NCBI GenBank assembly: GCA_029204225.1
Contig: CM055107.1
Span: forward strand, 22,822,178-22,886,177
Reading direction: 5' to 3'
DNA from: Diphasiastrum complanatum
Lineage: Eukaryota; Streptophyta; Lycopodiopsida; Lycopodiales; Lycopodiaceae
DNA: 64,000 nucleotides
Under the pieces are notes generated by a model. That model made no database searches, had not been told where the DNA came from, and saw nothing but the letters and a program-made list of their open reading frames with translations. Within the stretch, counting starts at the first letter, position 1. Each line of letters opens with the position of its first letter. The position numbers and the translations under genes are program-made. Positions 34,957 to 44,669 of the stretch are shown here, piece after piece.

Positions 34957-37900
34957 ATGGGATCAGTGAGAGCCTACCTTCTAGAAGCTAGTGAGAGGTT
35001 AAATTCTACCAATTATGCTATTTGGAAAGTGAGGATGGAGTCACTAATGGTGCTCCAGGATCTTTATGAGTTTCTAATAGATGATGAAGATGAACCTCTA
35101 GGTGCACAGGAATTAGTGAGATACAAGAAGAGGTCTAGGCTTGCACTTCACTGTATTAAGATGAATGTAAGCAATGATATTTTAAGAGAAGTATCATCAT
35201 GTAAGAGTGCTAAAGAGGCTTGGGAATCTTTAAAATCTATCTATGAGTCTAGTAACACTTCGAGGGTTCTCATTCTTAGGAATCAGATTCTACAAAGCAT
35301 GAAGAGGAGTGATGAGAATGCACAAGATTATGTGCTAAGAATCAAGTCTCTTAATAGGGAGTTAGCGTCCATTGGAGAGAAGATTCAAGATAGTGAGCTT
35401 GTTCAGATTGTCCTAAATGGTCTAGGGAGTGGCTTTACAAATTTGGTCCAAAGCTTTGCAATCCAAGACACTTTGCCTACTATAGGAAAGCTACACAGCA
35501 TATTAGTAGCTGAAGAGTGTAGGATGTTGCATACCAATGCAAGAATGAATGCTATTTCTCTGCAGGATGGTGATGAGAAAGCTAATTTCTCATTCAAAAG
35601 CAAGAAGAAGACCAATGGCAAAAAGAAGCACTTCAAGGAGACCAAGGAGGAGGATGAGGCTTCAAGCTCAAAGGGCAAGATCAAAGACAAGTCCAAGTAC
35701 AAATGTTTTTTCTAGGGAAAGAAAGGACATTTTGCATCAGAATGTCTCAAGAAGAAGAAGACACAACAGAGCAAACAAAGCAACATTGCACATCAGGAGG
35801 AAGAAGAGGATGAAGAGTCATCCTTGATGGTTTCCAACAAACCACCATCATCCAAGAGCAACACCAATGATTCTTGGTGGATTGATAGTGGGGCAAGTTC
35901 CCACATGACATATCAAAAGGACATATTCTCCACCTTACTTTCTTACAATGACTTACATAGATCAATCTATACTGCAAGTAGTCAAGAATGTAAGATAAGT
36001 GGAATAGGAACAATTCCCTTGTATGTGGGATCATCCAAAAGGATGAATCTAGATAATGTTCTTTATGTTCCTAAGTTAACCAAGAATTTGCTTAGTGTTG
36101 GCCAGTTAATGGATAATGGCCTAGATGTACAATTTAAGCATGGAGTTTGTTCCATCCTTAGAAATGATGAATGTATAGCCAAAGGCTTTAAGCAAGGTAG
36201 ATTGTTTAAGCTTGATGCTAATATTGCAGTGGAGAGTGTTAACTTGGCAAAGGTGGAGCTATCAAAGGTGGAACTGTGGCACAAAAGGTTGGGCCACCCC
36301 AACTACAAAGCCATGGAATCTATGGCTACAAAGGAGCTTGCAGTTGGACTCCCCAAGCATTTGTCAAAGTGTGGGAAGAGATGTGAAGCATGCAGCCTCT
36401 CAAAGGCTCACAAGCTACCCTTCTCAAGATCTACATCAAGATCAAACTCTCCTCTTGAACTCATCCATTCGGATGTTCATAGTTTTTCACATGAGTCTAA
36501 TGGTGGTGCCAAGTACTATGTAATCTTCATTGATGACTATTCTAGATTTTGTTGGATGTACCTCTTGTCTAGCAAATCAATGGTGTTTGATTCTTTTGTA
36601 AAGTTCAAGACTTTGGTAATAAATCAACTTAGTACCAAGATTAAGGTATTAAGGAGTGATAATGGAAGTGAATATGTCTCCAATAAGTTGATTGACTTTT
36701 GTATTTCTAATGGCATAAAGAGGGAGTTATCATGTCCATACACCCCTCAACAAAATGGAGTGAGTGAGAGAAGAAATAGATCTCTTTGTGAGTGTGCTAA
36801 GGCCTTAAGGCTAGATGCTTTTCTATCCAAACCATTTTGGGGTGAAGCAATAAATTGTGCTAACTATTTGTGCAATAGATTGCCAAACCAAGCCATTGGA
36901 GGAATCACACCATTTGAAGCTCTATTTGGAGAGAAGCCCAATCTCAAAGATCTCAAAGTTTTTGGATCCACTTGCTATGTACACCAATCCTTGGATAAGA
37001 GAAGGAAGGATGATGCAACATCCATCAAAGGCATCTTTGTGGGATATGGTGAGAATAGCAAAGGTTATAGAGTCTTCAATCCCATAGTGAGTAGGGATGT
37101 TATTTGTGATGAAGGACATGCTTGTGATTTGGATGATAATGCTACTAATCATCTTGATGCCAAGGATCATGCTAGGATGGAGGAGGAGCTTCCAAGTGAA
37201 GAAGAACTTGAGGATCCACCTCAAGATGCAAGAACTCCAAGAAGATCTACAAGGGCAAGATCCGAGCCATTGAGGCTCACCTATGATGGTCAAGGTGATC
37301 AAAGGGAAGGCTTATCATCTTTCGCATCTTACACCTTTCTTACTTCAATGTTAGATGAGCCAACATGCTATGAAGATGCTTGTAAGTCTAAAAGTTGGAT
37401 GGATGCTATGCAAGTAGAGTATGATGCTCTTATTGAGAATCATACTTGGGATCTTGTGGATCTTCCTCAAGGGAAGAAACCTCTTGATTGCAAGTGGGTG
37501 TTTATATTGAAGTATAATCAAGATGGATCAATAAGCAAGCATAAAGCTAGGCTTGTTGCCAAAGGTTTTTTACAAACCAAAGGCATTGACTATGATGAGA
37601 CTTTTGCTCCTGTGGCTAAGCTTGTTAGTATCAGGTTGATCATTAGTCTTGCTACAACCTTCAATTGGGAGCTATTCCAACTTGACTTCACAAATGCATT
37701 CCTCAATGGTTATTTGGAGGAAGAGATCTACATGAGGCAACCCAAGGGCTTCATCAAGGCAAAGCATGAAGGAAAGGTGTGTTTTTGAAGAAGAGCCTTT
37801 ATGGGCTCAAGCAAGCACCTAGAGCATGGTACTCTAGGCTAAACTCTTTTCTCATTTCCATCAATTTTGTAATGAGTGCCTATGATCCATCATTGTATAT

Positions 37901-38954
37901 AAGTTTTCATGATAGCATGATCATTATTCTTGTTTTGTATGTAGATGACATTATCTTGAGTGGTAATGATCTAGATGGAATTAGAGATGTAAAAATTGCT
38001 TTAGCAAAAGAGTTTAAGATGGTAGATCTTGGCCTATTGAGCTTCATTCTTGGAATAGAGGTTATTAGAGGATGTGATTTTAGCTTCATTTGTCAATCTA
38101 AATATGCTACATCCATCCTAGATAGATTTGGAATGAAGAATTGTAAAGGCGTTGAGACACCAATGGAGCAACATGTAAAAGCATCTATTGGTTGTGATGA
38201 AGCATCCTTTGAGGACATCACATTATATAGAAGGCTTATTGGCTCCTTGATCTATTTAACTATAACTAGACCTGATCTTAGTTATAGTGTTGGAAAGTTA
38301 AGCTAATTCATGCAAAGTCCTCTAGTTTCACATTGGAAGATGGCCAAAAGAGTTCTTAGATACATTTCATTCACTAAGAATTTTGGTATTTTGTATAGAG
38401 GAACTAATCTTGGCTTAAGAGCCTATAGTGACTCGGATTTTGCAGGTGACAAAGTGGATAGAAGATCAACAAGTGCCTTTGCCACCTTTCTATGTGATGG
38501 AGTAGTATCATGGCTTTCCAAAAAGCAAGATACCATCTCCCTATCTTCCACAGAATCCGAATACAAGGCCTTGACATCAACATGCAAGGACGTCTTGTGG
38601 CTCAAAAGGCTATTGGTGGAGCTTCATGTCATGGAAGAGGAGATCCCTATCATCTATTGTGACAACCAATCAGCCCAATCACTTGCAACTAATCCTACAT
38701 TCCATGCAAGGAGCAAACACATCGAGATTGCTCATCATTTCGTGAGGGAAAAAGTGCAAGCTAAAGAGATCAAGCTCCAACACATGCCATCATCAAGTTG
38801 CTTGGCTGATTTGTTTACTAAACCTTTACCTAAAGATTCATTTGTCAAGCTTAGATCTTCAATTGGAGTTATTGATAAAAGCATTGTGATCTCCAAGGCT
38901 AGATTTGAGGAGGAGTGTGAAAAATTGCCTACATTGGCAAATCTAGCCATGTAG
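34957..38954 (+). pseudogene. copia Gag-Pol polyprotein, nearly intact
   Basis: Start ATG 34957. Gag YAIWKVRMESLMVLQDLY; knuckle reading CFF-stop-GKKGHFASEC, where TAG 35713-35715 replaces the second Cys codon; protease WWIDSGASSHM (about 35877); integrase HKRLGH, CEACS, SDVHSF, LRSDNGSEY, NGVSERRNRS; RT CKWVF, KARLVAKGFLQTKGIDY, YLEEEIYMRQPKG, then a one-base loss near 37786 (before LKKSLYGLKQAPRAW), VLYVDDIILSGND; RNase H AYSDSDFAGD, SLSSTESEYKAL, FTKPLPKD. TAA 38304-38306 replaces Gln. The frame ends at 38954, 39 bp inside the 3' LTR. All catalytic residues are visible, so only three small lesions disable it. Confidence 0.95.
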
Positions 38955-39605
38955 AATATTGTATATTTTGTCAATATTGTTTGTTGGTTACTTGAATGGC
39001 CAAAGTGCCACTTGTACATACACACCTAAAGTAGGTTACCATGAGTCAAGAGGAGTGGTTGTGTCTATTTGGTAGTGATTCCTACTTTGTAGGATCTAGA
39101 CCATGATTTATGATGAGATTTGTACCTACCATGCACCTACCAAGCATGACTCTTGGATCTAGGCTAGGGTTTTCACATTAGGGCAAGAAAGTGGAGTCTA
39201 CTTCCTTATTACATGCTGGATTTTCACCTAACTTTGTAAAGGAAGTGTGTTTTACTATGTATTTCCATTCTCCATAGTGAGAAGATAGAAACTTTTTGGA
39301 GCCTCAAGGAGAAACTCGAGTTTCCTCTCATTGTATGGTGATTACTCTATTTTTCCAATGAAACCCAGCTTTGGAACTTTGTAAACAGTGTCTACAGGCC
39401 GTACTACAGCCTTATTTCCACACGTGTGGAGTTGGATTAGACTATTTGATTATGCTTTGATTGTCTCTACTTGTTTCCTATCAAGCTGCTAAACTAGATC
39501 TTGTTTTCTGATGACTAGTTTCTGATAGATTGTTTAACAAGCATACAATCACCTTGTGGATCATTCAAAGATCCATTTATGGTCCTTAGTACTGTACTTT
39601 TCACA
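38916..39605 (+). repeat. 3' LTR
   Basis: Partner of 33638-34326. It contains CACACGTGTG at 39419-39428 and the last 13 codons of pol. Confidence 0.95.
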
Positions 39606-39736
39606 ATATTGAGTTTTGGCCTACAAATACAAAAATGGAGATTTTTGAGTAGAAATCAATCTAGCATGCTCTACCATTGGTAACTCCTCCAAATCTTTGA
39701 TAAATGTGGTTGATCCTTTCATAACCTGAAATAAAA

Positions 39737-39750
39737 TAGCTCTGATACCA
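39737..39750 (-). other. primer-binding site of the older minus-strand copia
   Basis: Minus strand TGGTATCAGAGCTA, next to the LTR end at 39751. Confidence 0.85.
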
Positions 39751-40394
39751 TGTGAAGGATTTTAGATCATTCAAGATCCAAATCCATGTCCCTGATCTTT
39801 GGTTACAAAAAAAGAGCAAACCAACAATCCCGCCAATGTAGAAAAATCAACATCTACATACAAAATGAGATGCAAACTCTAAGAGATACTGATCAAACAT
39901 GAACCAAAATTTAAAATATAGTTTTTTCCATACAATTACAGTACCCTACTATATCTCACACATGTGGAACCAAAAATAGCAATAAATGATCATTCTACAC
40001 ATAGAATTGCAAGATAACATCATGAGAGTGCACCAATGAGTAGTAGAACCCAAAGAGAACCATGTATAATGATGAAATGAGAGATAGAAGAGATAATATC
40101 CCTTTCTCCACGAGTTACAACAATATATAACCAGTCCAAACCCAACTTTGCCCCTTGGCTTTCCCTCCAATATGAAAAACCTTACTATTTTGGGCCTAGA
40201 TTCAATGTACCTAAAGTTCAAATTTGAATCTCTCTCAAACTCGACTACCAACTTTCGCACACTTTCAAAAAGTGTTTATTGAATGTTTTTTAAACTAATA
40301 TAACTTCAAAAAGTTTACCTCTAAGTCTAAAATGAGTTTTGTCCTCAATTGACAATTTACCAAAATAAAACAAACTTGCTGGAATTTTCCATAT
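39751..40394 (-). repeat. 5' LTR of the older minus-strand copia
   Basis: Begins TGTGAAGGATTTTAG. Collinear with the LTR family of 11321 and 16694 but well diverged; its palindrome has decayed to CACACATGTG (about 39957). The far end, near TTTTCCATA, is estimated from that alignment. It interrupts the Tnp2 transposase remnant. Confidence 0.75.
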
Positions 40395-41290
40395 GTCACT
40401 CATTAATCTTTTCAGTGGAGGACGGTCCTCCAATTTCTCTCCTACTACACAGAAATGGGTTCTACAAAGACTAGGTATGATTGGAAGATATTATGATAAT
40501 TAGAATATATGACTTGTTTAAGATGTTTAGCGTAACGTGCAAGGAGATCACTTCCACATATATTACAAGCATGGTGTCCCAAAGTAGAAAAACCACTACA
40601 CTCACCCAATCCAAGATAATCGTGCATTATCTACATCAAAATACCTTTTAATTCAGTTTTTGGATATCAAATAGGACGTGAAATATTGTACACACGAATT
40701 TGCAACTCCTCAACATTAGGTTCTAAATAGACATCCATGTTATTTACCTTGAAATGAACAAGTAGTAATGACTGCAAATTAAAGATTATCTTTTTTCATT
40801 GTTATCCATGGAGGTATATTGTAATTTACAACCATCAAGTGGTCCAAGTAGAAAATCAATGGTCATGAGGATTAACACCATCCATGGTCCATGGTCAACC
40901 CTTGGCTCTGTATGAAATACAGGCCACTCATTCTCAATGTGTTTTGCAACCATAATATCACATGGTATTCTCATGGATCAATTTCTAGCATGCCAATCCA
41001 TTAGTTTGGCCAAGGATTGGCAACAAAACATGTCTTGGATATGTGGTAGTATTGAAAAATGGTGCACAACCTTTGATGCAACTTTGGTTCCTTGGACATC
41101 TTGTTGATATCATTAACATTCACACTTAGGACAACTTTTTTTTATTCATGTACACCCCTACATAATATGCAATCATTTGGACATGCATGAATGCAGTTGT
41201 AGTCCATTTGAAGCATTGCCAATATCCATTGTACATTTTTTCTTGATTTTAGACTTCTGATGCCCTCCTCGAGTAATAGTGAATGTAACA
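40395..41290 (-). pseudogene. CACTA-type transposase remnant (Tnp2 / Transposase_21)
   Basis: Minus strand, in shifting frames and in the order expected for Tnp2: MDYNCIHACPNDCILCRG (41161-41215; family Y-x-K-I-H-A-C-P-N-D-C), an FSILPHIQDMF block then LMDWHARN (family M-x-W-H), ENEWPVFHTEPR, MDGVNPHDH with STWTT and TIYLHG (family DGxNPF...W-P...YNLPPW), then HDYLGLGECSGFSTLGHHAC and NICG (40540-40625). The remnant stops at the copia LTR (40394). Many stops and frameshifts; the C-terminal domain is missing. Tnp2 proteins cut and paste CACTA/EnSpm elements. Confidence 0.8.
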
Positions 41291-41647
41291 ACCTATGAGA
41301 AATATCCAATAATGTTACAAATTCTACCAGCTAATTAGTGGTAAATTGAAACAAAAAACATCATCATTGTATGAAAAGTCACATGAATAATGCATTGAGA
41401 CTTTGTCACATTTTCAAACAATTTTCATATGTTGTTTCAAAAACGCAGCTTGAGAACTCATATTACATACAATGCATGTTGAATAAAAACACAATATGGA
41501 TGATGATAAACTATGGTTAAAACAATGGTTAAAACACAATGACGATTATATAACTATGATGCATGCCCATACGTCTTGTGTAAAACAATTTCATCACCAC
41601 AATTTCATTACTATACATTATAAATAATCTCATTACTAAGAACACAA

Positions 41648-41732
41648 CCCAACGGGGTTGGCTCAGTTGGTTGGCTTGGCATCCAAAGTTTCTTTGGTCC
41701 CAGGTTCGAGCCTCCCCTTGGAAACCAAGAAG
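41648..41732 (+). mobile_element. minimal tRNA-derived SINE or retroposed tRNA
   Basis: An 85-bp insert between perfect 17-bp direct repeats CATTACTAAGAACACAA (41631-41647 and 41733-41749). It has a pol III A box (TGGCTCAGTTGG, about 41660) and B box (GGTTCGAGCC, about 41703) at tRNA spacing, and terminal GGGG/CCCC that could pair as an acceptor-like stem. A long target duplication indicates LINE-type reverse transcription. There is no long body or A tail, so it is close to the size of a tRNA. It lies upstream of the Tnp2 remnant. Confidence 0.85.
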
Positions 41733-42018
41733 CATTACTAAGAACACAAGTGATAAAAGTGCATCTTAAAAGACCTTGAATAGCAAAATTATGCCAGTAA
41801 ATTACGAAGTAGAGTTCATTACATTTCATACATTAGATGGCAAAGGATGCTCATTATCATAGCTAAAGAATAATTTGTCTTCGACTTGCAATGATTTATA
41901 TGCAGAAACCATCACATAAGTAATGTATACGAATAGACTAGTAGAACAATCTTCCATGTCATTGTTACGCTCGAAATACATTTTTGTTACTAGGAAAACC
42001 ATAAGAACTATTAATAGA

Positions 42019-42701
42019 TCATGCTATGGTTCCAAAATCATGTGGTCTTCCATCAATGTATGCATATTTTCCAGGTCTCACCATCACACCCATCTCTTCT
42101 CTTTCTTTTATGGAGCATGCATTTGAATGTAAACCATATATTTGCATCCTCCAATAATGTCGGCATAAAGCATGCCAATCACCCTCATACTTAGGACTCC
42201 CATGCACCATGAGTGTGACATAACTACTTGGAGGAACTTTCACATGAGTGTGAATATACAAGCTTAGGCTAGCATTTGGAAATTGTAGGCTAGGCAAGAG
42301 TTGATAGGTTCAATTCCAATATTGATATGTATCACCTATCATAGGAAAAGTAGTGGACTCTAACCAACATCCCCTCCATATTGTACATGGTTGAAAGGCT
42401 TTTGGATGGCAAATAAGTGAGGTGGGACAATACCTATGGTATTGATTATTTGATGCAAAATACTTGCCTTCATGTCATGAACATATGCGTTGAGCATAGA
42501 GAGGTCTATGCTCAACATAAACTTGTGTAGAGAATCTTGGCTTAGCATAATGTTGTTATTTTCACCCGAAGACCTTATGCTATGCTCAACAAAGACATTT
42601 TGAGTATAGCAATGTGCTTGCAAGTATAGGTTTGAGAATTTTATTGGATATAAAAATAGCATAAAGATTTTATAGTTGTGGCAAAGAGCACCTTGGAACA
42701 T
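42019..42701 (-). other. overlapping minus-strand open frames near the transposase
   Basis: Frames at 42360-42701 (113 codons) and 42019-42297 (92 codons) follow each other on the minus strand, upstream of the Tnp2 remnant. I recognise neither. They overlap the palindrome cluster. They might be the degraded N-terminal region or a second ORF of the same DNA transposon. Confidence 0.25.
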
Positions 42702-42720
42702 TATCTATAGACTGCGTTGA
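42484..42720. repeat. second cluster of TTGAGCATA / TATGCTCAA palindromes
   Basis: Copies of the motif family seen at 29241-29485: TATGCGTTGAGCATAGA (42484), TCTATGCTCAACATA (42505), CTTAGCATAATG (42541), CTTATGCTATGCTCAACA (about 42573) and TGCGTTGAGCATA (about 42714). 42489-42500 and 42505-42516 form a perfect 12-bp hairpin with loop GAGG. It lies on the 5' side of the minus-strand Tnp2 remnant, where CACTA subterminal repeats would be. Confidence 0.75.
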
Positions 42721-43553
42721 GCATATAATATGGAGTGTTGGGTATTTCAAAGCTATAATGTAGGAGACAATTAAAACTCAGAGTTGATGAGAGTATGAGA
42801 ACATGATTTATGGGATGGGTGCACCAATTTAAATACTTTCTCCAATGCCAAGGTTGAAAGTGGCTCAAGGTTTGGTTTAGATATAACTAACTAAAAGATA
42901 TCAAAATTGAGGTTTAAATAGATCAATAATGGTGACTCTAGCTTACCTCAACATTCATGCTTTGTTTCTATACAATGAAAAAATTTACTTGCTTTTAAGA
43001 GAAAATGGCTTCTAATATATAAATAATTTAATACTTTCTTATTACTTACAATCGTTTTATAGGAAATGAGTAAAATATGTAATATAACATCATAAATGAT
43101 TTGATTGATCTGGATGATCTAAAGTATGTTCGATAAGATGTCTTCATTTTAGGAATGAAATAATATATCCCTTGACAAAATGAGTTGTATGGGATATGGG
43201 ACTAGAAGATGGAGAGACTTGTAATCAGGAGATTTAGAGGGTAGTAACCTTTGAGCTTTGATCTCATCCTTTATAGTGACTATAAATAATCTAGTTGTCA
43301 AGAATATCGAATGAAAATCTTAGATGGCTAATATGGAGTCTATGAGTGGGTGTGAACAATGCTAGGAAAGCAAATCAGAGCTAACTACAAAAATTTTCTA
43401 TCCTCTCATTAAAAAGTGTGTTCTTACCTCGATGTCAGGCCCTTATATAGTGCCCCTCTCCATTTCAATGCAAGTCTCAATGTATGAATGTAGTTTAGAG
43501 GGTGTTGGGTGCAATAGTCAAACATGAAATCAATATGTCACTAGTTATAGGCC
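42721..43553. other. no gene recognised
   Basis: AT-rich flank between the transposase region and the copia target site TTGGT (43554-43558). No protein similarity. Confidence 0.4.
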
Positions 43554-43558
43554 TTGGT

Positions 43559-43812
43559 TGCTAAATTCACACGTGTGGGACACCCTACACATGTATTTTT
43601 GATCTCCTAAGGAAAATAACACCATAAAGATTAGACTAGCATTGGTTGTCAATAGGAAAGCTGATCATACAAGCAATATTATTGTGTTACAAGCAAGATC
43701 TATCAACAAAACATAAGACTAAACATCATAAATGCCTCTACTTGGGTAGAGAGAGAAAATAGCAAGTACAAAACTCGTGGAGAGAGAGAGGGCACAAAGA
43801 GCTCATAATTTT
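43559..43812 (-). repeat. partial 3' LTR of the outer copia
   Basis: Matches 51568-51810 closely (TGCTAAATTC versus TGCTGAATTC start), includes CACACGTGTG at 43568-43577, and stops where the inner LTR begins. Confidence 0.9.
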
Positions 43813-44656
43813 ACAGTTTTAAGGACAATAATGATTGTACTTTACAATCATAGAGAGTTATTGGTTGCTTAATCAATGAATCTATCAAGTTCTACACATT
43901 AGATCTTGATCTAGATTCACTACACTTGGATTTAAGCAAGAGCAATGGATCAACACATCATTTTTTAGTGAGAGCGGCTTCACACGTGTGGAGTATTGTC
44001 CACTGTATGGCCTGCACCTGAAACAACAAGTACAATGATACTAGATAGCAATCATGCATAAAAATCACAAGACAAATGACTAGAAATCTCACAAAAGTGT
44101 AGAGTGCAAAAGTCTCATCAATTTTCTTAGCAAAATGATGATCCTTTCATGGATCAAGTACATCCATGAGTCTGGTATAGTCCAGCAGGCCTTCACACGT
44201 GTGAAGAGTGCCACATCACTCAGATCTATCCATTTTATCCATCCTTGATCCTTATCCAATAGTTGACCTTCTAGAATATGACTAAAATCCAAAAAGCTAG
44301 TCTCCTAGAATATAGGAATATTCCCTACAAAATAGGATCTAAGGAAAATGGTCAACTCTTATTCTAGTACTCTATACACACGTGTGAACATCCACTTGCC
44401 ATGTGGGAGCATTTACTCATGCACATGCAAGGAAAAGCTAATTTGTAGGTGACTAGTCAACTTGACTAAAAACTAGTCATTTCATGTTCACACTAACTAG
44501 AATGATATCAATTTGGATATATACAAACATGAAAAGTACATCCTTTCACACGTGGGAATAGGATCCACACGTGTGAAATCATATCATCAACATATTCTAA
44601 TGTTTGATCAATATTTACATGAACCAATGTCAAGTGAGAAGTGACAATTTTCAACA
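43813..44656 (-). repeat. 3' LTR of the inner copia
   Basis: Ends TTTTCAACA next to the PPT. The low-coordinate end aligns with the rc of the 33638 element's LTR end (TTACAGT..TAAGGAC), but its terminal TG is not preserved. It contains four exact CACACGTGTG copies (43981, 44194, 44377, 44566). No 5' partner remains. Confidence 0.75.
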
Positions 44657-44669
44657 CTCCTCCTCACTT
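44657..44669 (-). other. polypurine tract of the inner copia
   Basis: Minus strand AAGTGAGGAGGAG immediately before the LTR. Confidence 0.8.

Larger units (their letters stand above)
33638..39605 (+). mobile_element. full-length young copia element
   Basis: Two LTRs of about 690 bp (33638-34326, 38916-39605), TG...CA ends, target duplication ATATT at 33633-33637 and 39606-39610. PBS TGGTATCAGATCC follows the 5' LTR and a GATTTGAGGAGGAG polypurine tract precedes the 3' LTR. By eye the LTRs differ at only about six positions (about 99% identical), the youngest insertion in the window. It carries Gag, protease, integrase, RT and RNase H in copia order, with two in-frame stops and one frameshift. 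Confidence 0.95.
32546..40394 (-). mobile_element. broken minus-strand copia element (5' part), split by a younger copia
   Basis: Pieces in minus-strand order: LTR 39751-40394, PBS 39737-39750, leader 39736-39606, interruption by the element 33638-39605, rest of the leader 33637-33191, then gag 33190-32546, after which the element is lost at a junction with gypsy integrase. The leader resumes in register across the interruption, and the 5-bp duplication ATATT flanks the insert. Gag is of the same lineage as the RT-replaced elements. Its LTR starts TGTGAAGGATTT and is related to the 11321 LTR, but diverged. Confidence 0.8.

Noticed and set aside
41660-41720. Functional tRNA gene
   Set aside because: A and B boxes are present, but the cloverleaf does not fold cleanly and perfect 17-bp target duplications show a retroposed insert.
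42019-42297. 92-codon minus-strand frame as a distinct gene
   Set aside because: No recognisable family, overlapping alternative frames, and it lies in decayed transposon DNA; kept only as an unnamed open frame.
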